A stretch of 64,000 nucleotides of DNA from Acidobacteriota bacterium (GTDB lineage Bacteria > Acidobacteriota > Holophagae > Acanthopleuribacterales > Acanthopleuribacteraceae): the NCBI GenBank assembly GCA_020637335.1, contig JACJWC010000006.1:186001-250000 (forward strand). The letters run 5' to 3'. Numbering within the stretch: position 1 is the stretch's first letter; every line of letters starts with the position of its first letter. The notes under the pieces were generated by a model that saw only the letters and a program-made list of their open reading frames with translations, was not told the DNA's origin and did not search any database. Made by a program: the position numbers and the translations under genes. This document shows, piece by piece, positions 51,891 through 61,653 of the stretch.

Positions 51891-53417
51891 GTGGCCACTG
51901 ACCCGGATGAACCCAAACCCCAAGATAAACCTTCCGATTCCGATCATTTCTCCACGGCCGAGACCCAATTTCTGCCACCTGATCCAGCCGAAAAGGCTGC
52001 GCCGCCCCGCAGTAAAGCGGATCCCAAGCACAAATATCAGGTTTTGCGCAGCTTGGGCAAAGGCGGATTCGCCTGGGTCTATCTGGTAAAAAATCTCGAC
52101 TTAGACCGATTGGAAGCGATCAAAGTCCTTTCATCCAAATTGGAGGAGGAAGACCTAGTCGATCGTTTTGTGAAAGAGGCACGCATTGCGGCCAATTTTA
52201 ACCACCAAAACATTGTCACCATTTACGAAGTCCAGAAAAACGGCCGCTGGACCGATTTTGAGGTTGAAGATACGATCCGCAACCGTCATTTGGAACCGTT
52301 TGCCTATTTCACCATGTCCTTTGTGGAAGGTAATACGGCCACCAATTTAATCCGTGCGAGCGGTCGCATGAGTGAGCGCAAAGCCATCAAGATTTGTATT
52401 GATACCTGCATGGCCTTGGAATACGCCCACGGTAAGGGGGTTGTTCATCGCGATATCAAACCGGACAACATCCTGGTCGACAGGATGGGTTCCGGAATCG
52501 TTACCGATTTCGGCATCGCCAAAGCAGCGGACCAAACCCGTTTAACCGCGGCTGGCACGTTTATGGGCACCGCCCGTTATGTGTCGCCCGAACAGGCTTT
52601 GGGTCAGGAGATCGATGGACGTAGCGACCTGTACTCACTGGGCGTGACGCTTTACGAAATGGTGACCGGTCGGGTCCCGTTTGAGTCGGATGCCTGGATG
52701 ACGGTGCTGTATCAACACATCCACGAAGCGCCTTCACCCCCTGAAGCCTTTAACGCGCAAATTGATCGCGATCTACAACGGGTCATTTTGCGTATGCTGG
52801 AGAAAAAGCCCGAAAAACGGTTCCAAAATGCACGCGAATGCGCGGAAGTCCTCAGCAAACTCTACCACCGCATGGGCGGCGCCGACCTGCGTACCGAGGC
52901 GATCGACCAAATTGGCACCCGTCCCAACTACATGCAGGATCCCGGCACTCAGGAGACGGTCGTCAAAAAACCAGAACCGCCGGTCCGCTCAAAGGCTTCA
53001 GAAGAAATCCCAATTCAGGCCCCTCAACCAAAGTCCGGCGGGCGCGGGCGTCTGTGGCTAGCGACCAGCTTAGTTTTGGTCACCTTGGTCCTAGCCGGTT
53101 ATTGGCTGTTAAGGCCCCAACCCAAACCCCAACCGCCACCTGTTTTGACCCAGGGCGAAGTGCTCGTTTCGGCGTTTCCCAAAGGTCAAATCACGCAGAT
53201 CGTTCATATCGTCGATGGTAATCGAGAAATCATTACCCCACCCGAGAGCGACACGCCGCAACGCTTGAAGTTACCCCTAGGCGAATATGAAATTGTTATC
53301 GCCTACGAAGGCACCTATAAAAAAGAATTTACCCTGGTTACAGCAGATCAACCCGCTCGCGTACATGCGGAATTCAACCTGGAAAGCGAACGCTTCCTGC
53401 TGGGGGACCTCAAATGA
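51891..53417 (+). CDS. Membrane Ser/Thr protein kinase with PEGA-like C-terminus
   Basis: A Hanks-type kinase of 508 residues. Motifs are GKGGFAWV, the lysine in AIKVL, HRDIKPDNIL, DFGIAKA and GTARYVSPEQ. After a proline-rich linker comes one transmembrane helix (LWLATSLVLVTLVLAGYWLL), and then a short extracytoplasmic PEGA-like beta domain (VLVSAFPKG, LPLGEYEIVI). It probably senses the envelope state. I prefer the GTG at 51891, which has AAGGAG five bases upstream; an ATG 27 bases earlier has no site. It is the first gene of a four-gene overlapping unit. Confidence 0.9.
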   Translation: MATDPDEPKPQDKPSDSDHFSTAETQFLPPDPAEKAAPPRSKADPKHKYQVLRSLGKGGFAWVYLVKNLDLDRLEAIKVLSSKLEEEDLVDRFVKEARIAANFNHQNIVTIYEVQKNGRWTDFEVEDTIRNRHLEPFAYFTMSFVEGNTATNLIRASGRMSERKAIKICIDTCMALEYAHGKGVVHRDIKPDNILVDRMGSGIVTDFGIAKAADQTRLTAAGTFMGTARYVSPEQALGQEIDGRSDLYSLGVTLYEMVTGRVPFESDAWMTVLYQHIHEAPSPPEAFNAQIDRDLQRVILRMLEKKPEKRFQNARECAEVLSKLYHRMGGADLRTEAIDQIGTRPNYMQDPGTQETVVKKPEPPVRSKASEEIPIQAPQPKSGGRGRLWLATSLVLVTLVLAGYWLLRPQPKPQPPPVLTQGEVLVSAFPKGQITQIVHIVDGNREIITPPESDTPQRLKLPLGEYEIVIAYEGTYKKEFTLVTADQPARVHAEFNLESERFLLGDLK

Positions 53418-54523
53418 TTTGGGCCTTGATGTTGCTAGTCTCTTTTCAAGCCGATTACAAACTTTTTTATTTGGAAGGCAAACAGCTATATTCAGAAGGC
53501 AATTACGAGGCGGCTTTGGAAAAATTCAAGGAAGCCTATCGCCTCAACCCCAAACCGCAACGCTTCAAGACGGAAGGCACCTTTTTTGACGATTATCAGC
53601 CGCGATACTGGATTGCACGCTGTTATGAACACATCGACGTCTTAGAGGCCGAAAAATGGATGGCCCAATCCAAAGAAGCTTTGGAAGGTGATGTCAGTAA
53701 GAAACGCGAACTGGTTGCCGAATACAACCGAGATCAGGATCGCATTACCCGAAGTGCCGGTGATTTTCGGCGAAAACGCAACCTCGAATACGATTCCGAA
53801 ATTGAAAAAGCACGGGCCCTGGCCAATGACAACCAATTTGACGCAGCCGAACAAGCCTATCGCGAATTGGCCCGCCGCTACCCCTTGCGCAGCGAAGCCA
53901 AAGCTGGCCTAGAAACACTGCCCAGTCTGAAACGCAGTTTTTTGGAGCAGAAATACACAGCCCTTCGTTTGGCGGTTGCCGAATCGCGCTTTGCCGATGC
54001 CGAACGCTTGCTCGCCGACATGCGCCGTGTCGATGCACAATTCACGAGCATTAAGGATGGGGAACGTCTATTGGCCGATGCCCGGGAAAAAGCCAGCCAA
54101 CCGGCAAAAGAACCCACACCTCAACCGGTCAAAACACCCGTTGAAGTGACCCATACGGATCCACAGCCCAAAAATCAAAGCGTAAGCAACCCACCTGCCC
54201 CGAGCTTGGATCGCGAAGCGCTGCGTTTGGCGTTATTGGAAACGCTTAAACCCTACCGCCGTGGTGATCCGCAAACAGCCCTCAACGAATTGGAACGCTT
54301 GGATTTACCCCACCAGGAGGAAAGTGCTTCTTATCTTTGGTTACGCGGCTTGTTGAACCTGGAAACCTACAGAATGAGTCCACAGCCTCGCGAATCCCAG
54401 CTCAAAGAAGCAGAGACATGGGTGGGTCGATTGTTGCAAGCCAATCCAGATTTTGAACCCGATCCCAAGCTGTATCCCGATTACGTACTGACGTTTGTGG
54501 TTCGACTCAAAGCAGGCCAATGA
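53414..54523 (+). CDS. Exported TPR-like repeat protein
   Basis: A 369-residue protein with a short leader (MIWALMLLVSFQ), then tetratricopeptide-like helices (LYSEGNYEAALEKFKEAYRLNP, FDAAEQAYRELARRYP, FADAERLLADMRR), a proline-rich linker and a second helical repeat region. It is probably a periplasmic scaffold working with the kinase, whose stop overlaps its start (ATGA). The recQ start overlaps its stop in the same way. No enzyme motif is present. Confidence 0.75.
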   Translation: MIWALMLLVSFQADYKLFYLEGKQLYSEGNYEAALEKFKEAYRLNPKPQRFKTEGTFFDDYQPRYWIARCYEHIDVLEAEKWMAQSKEALEGDVSKKRELVAEYNRDQDRITRSAGDFRRKRNLEYDSEIEKARALANDNQFDAAEQAYRELARRYPLRSEAKAGLETLPSLKRSFLEQKYTALRLAVAESRFADAERLLADMRRVDAQFTSIKDGERLLADAREKASQPAKEPTPQPVKTPVEVTHTDPQPKNQSVSNPPAPSLDREALRLALLETLKPYRRGDPQTALNELERLDLPHQEESASYLWLRGLLNLETYRMSPQPRESQLKEAETWVGRLLQANPDFEPDPKLYPDYVLTFVVRLKAGQ

Positions 54524-56349
54524 ATCCAGTTGCACCCAAACGCCAACTGGCTGAAAAAGCGCTTGCCGAAATTTGGGGTTACAGCCAGTTTCGTCCGTTT
54601 CAATGGGAAACCATTCAGGCCATTTTGCAGGCAAAAGACAGCTTGACCATCCTGCCGACCGGTGGGGGGAAATCGCTGTGTTACCAGTTACCGGCCATCC
54701 TCGGTTCGGGTACGGCGCTGGTTGTCTCGCCCCTGATCGCTTTGATGGCCGATCAAGTGCGCAGCTTGCGTATCCTGGGCATTCCCGCCGCTTTTCTCAA
54801 CTCCACCGTTTCTCCCGAAGAGGCGCGAGCGGTTTGGCAGCAATTGCGCAATGGCGAGTTGAAGTTGCTCTATGTCGCGCCAGAACGACTCATGACCGAG
54901 TCCTTTTGCCAGGCGCTCGAACGGGTCGATTTAAGTTTCATCGCGATTGATGAGGCCCATTGTATTTCGCAGTGGGGCCATGATTTTCGCCCGGAATACC
55001 GAAACCTCAATCGCATTCGCAGCCTGTTCCCCGATTTGGGGATTCATGCCTTTACCGCAACCGCAACCCCCCAAGTTCAATCCGACATCCTCTCCCAACT
55101 CGGATTGCGCCAGCCCGAAACATGGGTGGGTGACTACTTTCGACCCAACTTACTCATGGCGGTTAAATTTCGCAAAGATGGCCGGCAGCAACTGCTTAAC
55201 GAACTGGAGCCATTTAAAAAGGAAAGTGGCATTGTCTATTGCTTGACCCGCAAAACGTGTGAGCAGATTTCCCAATACCTCAACCAAAACGGCTGGTCGA
55301 GCTTGCCCTACCATGCGGGTTTGGATGCACCTACCCGAACGCTTCATCAGGAATCTTTTGCCGCCGAGAAGATTCGCACCATGGTCGCTACGGTAGCCTT
55401 CGGCATGGGTGTCGATCAATCCAACTTGCGCTATGTTATTCATTACGGTTTACCGCAGAGCCTGAGCCATTACCAACAGGAAGCGGGCCGAGCAGGACGG
55501 GACGGATTACCGGCCCAATGCACCCTGCTCTATAACACGGCAGATATCGTCTTTTGGCAACGGCTTTTAAGTCAGGAAGAAGGCGCAAGTTTCAAATTGC
55601 CGCAACTTCAATCGGCCATTCAGTATGCCACCCGTCCAACCTGTCGGCATCGCACCTTGGTTGAGCATTTTGGCCAGGCCTTTTCAAGGAACGATTGTCA
55701 GGCCTGTGATGTGTGCCGCGGTGAGATCAAAGCCATTGGAGAATCGCGCCCGTTTGCGCAAATGATCCTTTCGGCTGCGCTGCGTTTAAAGGAAAGTTTT
55801 GGCGGCGAATATGTAGCTCAAGTGCTTTCCGGTTCGCAAAATCATCGCCTGACCCAAAACGGTCACGATCAGCTCAGTGTTTACGGGTTGTTGAAACGCT
55901 TTCCGCTTGGCCAGATCCGCGACTGGATCGGTCAGTTGGAAAGCCAGAAATACCTGTTCCGCGACCCCAACCAATTTAATGTGCTGCGCGTGACGGCAGA
56001 AGGTTTAGGCCTACTCAAACCCGAAAAAGTTAACAAAACCGAGCGCGATTTCCCCGTCTTCCTGCTACAGACCCAAAAAAGCAAAACCAAGAAAAAAGTA
56101 TCCCAAATGGAGTCGGCAGATCAACAGCTGTTCGATCGTCTCAAGGTGTTGCGCAGAGAAATCGCGCTGGAGCTCGGCGTTCCCGCATTTGTCGTTTTTG
56201 GTGACAAAACCCTGACGGAAATCGCCGCGCACAAGCCCCAAAACAAAGATGAACTGCTCGCCATCTCGGGCATCGGAAGCCACAAAGCTGCCCAATTTGG
56301 CGACAAATTCCTGCAAGAAATTCAAGAGTACGTGGCCGAAACCTCATGA
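54520..56349 (+). CDS. recQ: ATP-dependent DNA helicase RecQ
   Basis: A 3'-5' helicase of 609 residues acting in recombination and repair. The Q-motif region YSQFRPFQWETI precedes Walker A TGGGKS; Walker B is DEAHCISQWGHDFRPEY. Then come VATVAFGMGVDQSN, the QEAGRAGRDG motif, a zinc-binding region (CRHRTL, then CQACDVCRG), a winged-helix region and an HRDC domain near the end (FDRLKVLRREIALELGVPAF). It is translationally coupled with the TPR gene upstream and the uracil-DNA glycosylase gene downstream. Confidence 0.95.
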   Translation: MNPVAPKRQLAEKALAEIWGYSQFRPFQWETIQAILQAKDSLTILPTGGGKSLCYQLPAILGSGTALVVSPLIALMADQVRSLRILGIPAAFLNSTVSPEEARAVWQQLRNGELKLLYVAPERLMTESFCQALERVDLSFIAIDEAHCISQWGHDFRPEYRNLNRIRSLFPDLGIHAFTATATPQVQSDILSQLGLRQPETWVGDYFRPNLLMAVKFRKDGRQQLLNELEPFKKESGIVYCLTRKTCEQISQYLNQNGWSSLPYHAGLDAPTRTLHQESFAAEKIRTMVATVAFGMGVDQSNLRYVIHYGLPQSLSHYQQEAGRAGRDGLPAQCTLLYNTADIVFWQRLLSQEEGASFKLPQLQSAIQYATRPTCRHRTLVEHFGQAFSRNDCQACDVCRGEIKAIGESRPFAQMILSAALRLKESFGGEYVAQVLSGSQNHRLTQNGHDQLSVYGLLKRFPLGQIRDWIGQLESQKYLFRDPNQFNVLRVTAEGLGLLKPEKVNKTERDFPVFLLQTQKSKTKKKVSQMESADQQLFDRLKVLRREIALELGVPAFVVFGDKTLTEIAAHKPQNKDELLAISGIGSHKAAQFGDKFLQEIQEYVAETS

Positions 56350-57035
56350 ACTGGAATCAATTGAACCAGACCATTGCGGATTGCAATCAATGTTCCCGCC
56401 TGCGCGAACACTGCCAAAAAGTGGCGGAAAACAAACGCGCTGCCTATCGCGATCAGACCTATTGGGGCCGCCCTGTCCCCAACCTGGGCCATGCAGATGC
56501 GCGGCTGCTCATCGTTGGTTTGGCGCCAGCCGCCCATGGCGCCAATCGCACCGGGCGCATGTTCACTGGCGATAAGTCTGGTGACTTTCTCTTTGCCAGC
56601 CTGTTCCGAACGGGTTGGGCCAACCAAGCCCATTCCAATGATCGCAATGATGGTCTGCAATTAATAGATGCCTGTATTACAGCTGCTGTGCATTGCGCCC
56701 CGCCCGCCAATAAACCCACTTTGAAAGAAGAAAGATTGTGTTTCCCTTACCTGCAGAAAACTGTTGCCTTGATGCCGCGCCTCACCATCGTCCTGGCCTT
56801 GGGCGGAATTGGTTTCAAGGCCTGCCTGGCCTTGTACCGCGACCAAAATTGGCAATTCACCAAGAAACCCATCTTCGGGCATGGCGTATGGGCCAAACCT
56901 GAACAGGGTCCAATCCTGTTGGGCAGCTACCACCCCAGCCAACAAAACACGTTTACCGGCCGCCTAACCCCAGAAATGTTGGACCAGGTCCTGCAGTTAG
57001 CCCGTGAATTGACCAAAAAAAATCCCGGGATGTAA
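56346..57035 (+). CDS. Uracil-DNA glycosylase, family 5 (UDGb) type
   Basis: Removes uracil and possibly other deaminated bases from DNA. The 229-residue protein has iron-sulfur-type cysteines (C13-x2-C16 and C-x15-C around HCAPP...LCFPY), the motif GLAPAAHGANRTGRMFTGD and the late GSYHPSQQNTFTGRLT. The PAAHGAN form of motif A indicates UDGb (family 5) rather than family 4. It overlaps recQ by four bases, so a repair pair is made together. Its last bases form the arm of a minus-strand terminator. Confidence 0.9.
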   Translation: MNWNQLNQTIADCNQCSRLREHCQKVAENKRAAYRDQTYWGRPVPNLGHADARLLIVGLAPAAHGANRTGRMFTGDKSGDFLFASLFRTGWANQAHSNDRNDGLQLIDACITAAVHCAPPANKPTLKEERLCFPYLQKTVALMPRLTIVLALGGIGFKACLALYRDQNWQFTKKPIFGHGVWAKPEQGPILLGSYHPSQQNTFTGRLTPEMLDQVLQLARELTKKNPGM

Positions 57036-57042
57036 CCCGGGA
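57014..57042 (-). terminator. Rho-independent terminator of the transglutaminase-TPR gene
   Basis: The stem TCCCGGG/CCCGGGA (57023-57042) is followed on the minus strand by eight T. It lies within the 3' end of the convergent glycosylase gene; on the plus strand the hairpin lacks a T-run. Confidence 0.75.
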
Positions 57043-57102
57043 AAAGGACTTGCGGACTAAAAAAAACTTAAGAAGCTATACGCATTCGATGCGCTTTTGG
57101 TT

Positions 57103-58143
57103 TTATTTCTGGGCAAAAAGCAGGTCGAGTTTCATGTTGTAACGGCTGCGTTCCTCTTCTGACATAGCAAATCGCTCCGCCAGTTCCAGGTTTTTGCGCG
57201 CGGTTTTTTGGTCACCTGTTTGCCAGTAAGCCCGAGCAATCGCGTGGTAAAAATCACTTTCACGCGGGTGCAAACGCAGAGCCTTTTTGAGGTGGTCGAT
57301 TGCCGAACCGTAATTGCCTACATCGTAATCGTCCAGGGCCAAGGAGTAATGGTAATAAGGATTTTTATTGCGGTGCCGTTCTACCTTGCGCTGGAACTTT
57401 TCAGCCAGATCTGCACGGCCGATGCCTTCGTAAAGCTGGGCCAGGTTTGACATGGCCGTATATTCATCATCATCCAGATCCAAGGCTTTAAGATAGGCCT
57501 CTTCAGCACCTTTCAGATCACCTAATCGCTTGAGCAGAACCCCATAATTGCTGTACGTGCGGGCGAAATTGGGTTCGACTTGCATGGCCGCATGGAAATA
57601 GGCATTGGATAAGTCCCAATGGTTATCGGCAAACGCTTCTGCACCCTTGTTGTTGTAGAAATGGGCAAAGGCTTGGGCATCAGAAACGATTCGGGTTAGG
57701 TGCTTTTTGCGCTCTGCATACGGTTGGAAATCCACTTCCAAGCGGCGACCATTCACCATAACGATGGCGTTCATGTGCTTGTTATTGACCACAACTTGCC
57801 CGCGTTTATTGTAGGTGGAAACATCCAGTACTTCCTGAAATTGGGCGCTCAAACCAACGTGGCGGGCCATCGCGACAAACATACTGGTGAAGCTCAAACA
57901 ATTGCCCTGACGCGATTCAAAGGTTTCGCTGGCTGTCCGGGTGCGGTTATTGCCGTAGGTCAACCCCAAATGTTTTTCACTGAAAATCAAGTCGATCAGC
58001 GCGTAAACTTTTTCCTTTTGGCCTTCCGTATCCGAAATTGCGCCACTGATATAAGTTTGCATTTCCGGGCTCAGCGCCATGATTTCCTGAGGCGATTCCA
58101 CATGCAGGGCATCGCCAAAGCAGAAGAGAATAAACAGCAGCAT
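57103..58143 (-). CDS. Exported transglutaminase-like protein with TPR repeats
   Basis: A 346-residue protein with a short hydrophobic leader (MLLFILFCFGDALH). The transglutaminase-like core has C82, H123 and D138 (RQGNCLSFTSMF, NKHMNAIV, RLEVDFQP). From about residue 165 come TPR repeats (FHAAMQVEPNFARTYSNYG, LKALDLDDDEYTAMSNLA, LKKALRLHPRESDFYHAIA). Such proteins are probably periplasmic peptidase or amidase-like factors; the target is unknown. The ATG at 58143 follows GGAGGTGGCT. A terminator follows the gene. Confidence 0.82.
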   Translation of the reverse strand: MLLFILFCFGDALHVESPQEIMALSPEMQTYISGAISDTEGQKEKVYALIDLIFSEKHLGLTYGNNRTRTASETFESRQGNCLSFTSMFVAMARHVGLSAQFQEVLDVSTYNKRGQVVVNNKHMNAIVMVNGRRLEVDFQPYAERKKHLTRIVSDAQAFAHFYNNKGAEAFADNHWDLSNAYFHAAMQVEPNFARTYSNYGVLLKRLGDLKGAEEAYLKALDLDDDEYTAMSNLAQLYEGIGRADLAEKFQRKVERHRNKNPYYHYSLALDDYDVGNYGSAIDHLKKALRLHPRESDFYHAIARAYWQTGDQKTARKNLELAERFAMSEEERSRYNMKLDLLFAQK

Positions 58144-58259
58144 AGCCACCTCCTTGCAGGCGAACGGGTAAAACAATTCCCATGAGACTTAACGGCATTT
58201 TCAACGAAAAGTTTAAATTTCGGCAAGTTTTGTTAGGAAAATGTTAGGTAAAAAGGTTG

Positions 58260-58736
58260 CTAGCTGGCAAGGAATTTTCCGTAACGGATGATATTTTCCA
58301 GCTCTGCTCGCTTGGGCCGAAAAATGACTAAAGCCATTAATCCCAGGGCAAAAAAGGGAATCGAACGCTTAAAAGAGCTTCCCGAAGCAACCATGGCCAT
58401 GCCGAGCAGGCCCACCGCCTCACAAACAGCAAAAGTCACCAGCATAATCTGTTTGTAATATTTGGCTAACGTTTCAGAATCACCTTGAAATTGGGCATGA
58501 CGCATCATAATGCCCTGCTCTGAAAGCAGAAACCGACGCAGGACATAGCCCACAATGACCACAACGACAGTGACGATCTGAAAGATACTTTCCAGACGCG
58601 CCAAACCCTGTTCCTGCCAGGGTCCAAATTTCGCCAGCACCAGGAACACCACCAACGAGGCGCCAAAAGCAATGCGCACCCAGGTTAATTCTCGGAGGGT
58701 TCGCGAAATAAGCGACGCTTCCTCCTGGTCCGTCAT
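58260..58736 (-). CDS. Four-helix inner-membrane protein of unknown function
   Basis: A 158-residue protein with about four transmembrane helices arranged as two pairs (WVRIAFGASLVVFLVLA, FQIVTVVVVIVGYVL, IMLVTFAVCEAVGLLGMAM, FFALGLMALVIF). The start codon directly follows the tatA stop, so the two are co-translated. I recognise no family. A role near Tat export or envelope integrity is only suggested by position. Confidence 0.7.
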   Translation of the reverse strand: MTDQEEASLISRTLRELTWVRIAFGASLVVFLVLAKFGPWQEQGLARLESIFQIVTVVVVIVGYVLRRFLLSEQGIMMRHAQFQGDSETLAKYYKQIMLVTFAVCEAVGLLGMAMVASGSSFKRSIPFFALGLMALVIFRPKRAELENIIRYGKFLAS

Positions 58737-58922
58737 CTAGCGATCCTGTTCGTCCTGACCCTTGATCCGTTTGGGATCCTCATCCTTGCCTGCCAACGAA
58801 TCTTTAAAGTTCCGTATGCCTTGGCCAAGGCCTGCGCCAATTTGGGGGATTTTTTTGGCCCCAAAAATCAGAATGACAATTAAAGAAATGACGAGAAGTT
58901 CCGGTAAGCCTAAACCCATCAT
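58737..58922 (-). CDS. tatA: Twin-arginine translocase subunit TatA
   Basis: A small pore-forming subunit of the Tat exporter for folded proteins. The 61 residues show the family hallmark: a short periplasmic N-terminus, one transmembrane helix (LPELLVISLIVILIFG), the hinge AKKIPQIG, the amphipathic helix GLGQGIRNFKDSL, and a charged tail. tatC is not nearby. A TatE or TatB-like role is less likely given the length. GGAGGG precedes the ATG. Confidence 0.93.
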   Translation of the reverse strand: MMGLGLPELLVISLIVILIFGAKKIPQIGAGLGQGIRNFKDSLAGKDEDPKRIKGQDEQDR

Positions 58923-59069
58923 AAGTGGTTAGCCCTCCTGTTAATCAACGCAACAGTCTAACACGCAACGATAAGGACCGGATTGAAAACCTTTTGGTTG
59001 AATCCACATGCAAGATCGCTGGAAATGCCGCGACATCCTGACTAAGATGGATCATTAAAGAAGGATCTT

Positions 59070-59729
59070 ATGCACCGCCATTTCCCATTTTGGTTTTTAC
59101 TGGCCTTGACTTGGTCTTGTCACAAACATGTCGAGACCCGCGGTGAAAGCCTTCGGGTTGGTAGCGATGCGCGTATACAGGGCCTGGGGTCCGGGGACTT
59201 GATCCAGGAAGGCACTGCTTCCTGGTATGGCCACCCCTACCACGGCCGAAAAACGTCTTCAGGGGAAGTGTATGACATGGAAGCCGATACCGCGGCCCAT
59301 CCCGACCTGCCGTTTGGTACGCGGGTCCGGGTCGTGAATGTCGAAAACCAACGCAGCACGGTTGTGCGCATCAATGATCGCGGTCCCTTCGTCAAAGGCC
59401 GGATCATTGATCTTTCCAAAAAGGCTGCCCGCGAAATCGGCATCCTGGGACCGGGCACGGGGCGGGTGCGACTTTACCTCGAAGGCAGCATACCTTCCGA
59501 CTCAGGTGGCAGTTTCCTGATACAAGTCGGCACTTTTTCGGACTTCAGCCGCGCTCGTAAGGTCGTCACAGACTTGGAAGATGCGGGCTATTCTGTCTTG
59601 ATTGAGCGCTTTGAAGGTTTGTATCGCGTGCGGGTAGGTCCTTATGCAACCAAGGACGCGGCGTCCAGTCAGAGCCGCAAGCTTAAACAAAAAGGTTACG
59701 AAGTGTGGATCATTTCAAACAATTCTTAA
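59070..59729 (+). CDS. rlpA: RlpA-like lipoprotein with SPOR domain
   Basis: RlpA is an outer-membrane lipoprotein and, in Pseudomonas, a lytic transglycosylase acting on denuded septal peptidoglycan. The 219 residues show a signal with Cys17 (ALTWSC, a lax lipobox), a double-psi barrel domain (GTASWYGHPYHGRKTSSGE, LPFGTRVRV, RINDRGPFVKGRIIDLS) and a C-terminal SPOR domain (FLIQVGTFSDFSRA, YRVRVGPYATKD), which binds septal glycan. It is the likely cell-division link in this region. Confidence 0.9.
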   Translation: MHRHFPFWFLLALTWSCHKHVETRGESLRVGSDARIQGLGSGDLIQEGTASWYGHPYHGRKTSSGEVYDMEADTAAHPDLPFGTRVRVVNVENQRSTVVRINDRGPFVKGRIIDLSKKAAREIGILGPGTGRVRLYLEGSIPSDSGGSFLIQVGTFSDFSRARKVVTDLEDAGYSVLIERFEGLYRVRVGPYATKDAASSQSRKLKQKGYEVWIISNNS

Positions 59730-59813
59730 AAGCCATCATTGTGCACAACAAAAGATGCAGGCCATAATAGGCGATTAATTTTTCCCGCCGAACGGCAAGA
59801 TTGTGGGGTCAGA

Positions 59814-61643
59814 ATGGAAAAACCAACCAAACAGAGGGTGCTATTGGAATCGGCCACGATCCGATTCTCAGGCGATAGTGGCGACGGTATGCAGTTGACT
59901 GGCACCCAATTCACCAATACGTCCGCCAATTTTGGCAATGACATTTCTACTTTTCCCGATTTTCCGGCAGAAATTCGCGCCCCAGCCGGAACGGTTCCAG
60001 GGGTTTCGGGTTTTCAAATCAACTTTTCGACCCACGATATTCACACCCCTGGTGATCGCCCCAATGTGCTGGTCGCCATGAACCCCGCTGCACTCAAGGC
60101 CAATGTCGCCGATTTGGAAGATGGCGGTCTGCTGCTGATCAACAGCGATGCCTTCACCAAAGTGAACCTAAAAAAAGCGGAATACGAGGTTAACCCTCTG
60201 GAGGACGGCAGCCTGGATCGCTTCCGTCTGATCCCAATGGCGCTTACGGAGCTGACCCACCGCGCGGTTGAACCTACCGGTATCTCCAAAAAAGAGGCCG
60301 ACCGATGTAAGAACTTCTTTGCGCTCGGCATCATGTACTACCTGTTCGATCGCAATTTGGAGTTAAGTCTGACCTGGATCGACAAGAAGTTCGGGAAAGT
60401 ACCAGATATAAAAGAAGCCAACCGGCTCGCGCTGTTGGCCGGCTATAATTTTGCCGATACCACTGAAATCTTTGCAGATGCGTACCAGGTCCCTGCAGCC
60501 AATCTGAAAAAGGGCAATTACCGCAGCTTAACCGGTAATCAGGCCGTGGCGATGGGCTTTATTACCGCCTCCAAACTGGCCGGTCGGCCCCTTTTCTACG
60601 GGAGTTATCCGATCACTCCCGCGTCCGATGTGCTCCACGAGCTGGCGCGTCACCGTCATTTTGGGGTGCAGACCTTTCAGGCCGAAGATGAAATTGCAGC
60701 CGTGTGTGCGGCGATCGGCGCAGCCTACGGCGGGCACCTGGCTTTGACTGGAACCAGCGGACCCGGCATCTGCCTGAAAGCGGAAGCCATTAACCTGGCC
60801 GTCATGACCGAATTACCCTTGGTCATTCTCAACGTCCAACGGGCCGGTCCTTCCACCGGGATGCCGACTAAAACCGAACAATCCGATTTGTTGCAGGCCA
60901 TGTATGGTCGTAATGGCAGTTCACCCTGCGTCGTATTGGCACCGGCCACGCCCGGTGAATGTTTTACATTTGCCATCGAAGCGTTCCGGCTGGCCACCAA
61001 ATACATGGTGCCCGTTTTCCTGTTGAGCGACGGCTACATCGCCAACGGTGCAGAACCCTGGCGCATCCCCAACGAGGCAGACCTGCCCAAATTCGAAATC
61101 ACCTATGCGGAAAGCCAAGAAAATTTCCAACCGTATTCCCGCAATAACCACTTGGCACGACCCTGGGCGGTGCCCGGGACACCCGGTCTGGAACATCGCA
61201 TTGGCGGCCTGGAAAAAGCCCACTTAAGCGGAAACGTCAGCTACGACCCGGGCAACCACCAACTCATGACCGACTACCGGGCCATGAAGGTTCGCAATAT
61301 CCGCGAGGACATCCCGGGTTTGGAAATCTACGGGGATCCCGAGGCCGAAACCTTATTGGTGGGCTGGGGCGGCACCTACGGTGCCCTTTTCACCGCCGTT
61401 CAAAACCAGAACAAGCAGGGCAAAAAGGTTGCAGGTGCGCATTTCCGCTATATCAACCCATTCCCAGCCAATACCGCCGAGGTCCTGGCGCGGTACAAAC
61501 GCATTGTCGTCGCAGAACTCAACGAAGGCCAATTGGACTTCCTGCTCAAGGCCCAATTCAATATCCAAACCCACACACTTTTCAAAGTACAAGGCAAACC
61601 GTTTATGGTTCGGGAAATCATCGATTTCCTGAATGCGCTCTAG
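59814..61643 (+). CDS. korA: 2-oxoacid:ferredoxin oxidoreductase alpha subunit (gamma-alpha fusion)
   Basis: With KorB it converts a 2-oxo acid (probably 2-oxoglutarate) and CoA to acyl-CoA, reducing ferredoxin. The N-terminus is the fused gamma domain (IRFSGDSGDGMQLTGTQF), then the alpha domain with YPITPASDVLHEL, FQAEDEIAAVCAAIGA and LTGTSGPGICLKAEAINL. Length is 609 residues. The start at 59814 follows GGGG; an upstream frame of 25 codons is unrelated to the family. On the plus strand, TTGTGC-18-CATAAT (59739-59768) is a weak promoter candidate. It ends ten bases before korB. Confidence 0.93.
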   Translation: MEKPTKQRVLLESATIRFSGDSGDGMQLTGTQFTNTSANFGNDISTFPDFPAEIRAPAGTVPGVSGFQINFSTHDIHTPGDRPNVLVAMNPAALKANVADLEDGGLLLINSDAFTKVNLKKAEYEVNPLEDGSLDRFRLIPMALTELTHRAVEPTGISKKEADRCKNFFALGIMYYLFDRNLELSLTWIDKKFGKVPDIKEANRLALLAGYNFADTTEIFADAYQVPAANLKKGNYRSLTGNQAVAMGFITASKLAGRPLFYGSYPITPASDVLHELARHRHFGVQTFQAEDEIAAVCAAIGAAYGGHLALTGTSGPGICLKAEAINLAVMTELPLVILNVQRAGPSTGMPTKTEQSDLLQAMYGRNGSSPCVVLAPATPGECFTFAIEAFRLATKYMVPVFLLSDGYIANGAEPWRIPNEADLPKFEITYAESQENFQPYSRNNHLARPWAVPGTPGLEHRIGGLEKAHLSGNVSYDPGNHQLMTDYRAMKVRNIREDIPGLEIYGDPEAETLLVGWGGTYGALFTAVQNQNKQGKKVAGAHFRYINPFPANTAEVLARYKRIVVAELNEGQLDFLLKAQFNIQTHTLFKVQGKPFMVREIIDFLNAL

Positions 61644-61653
61644 GAGGGACACC

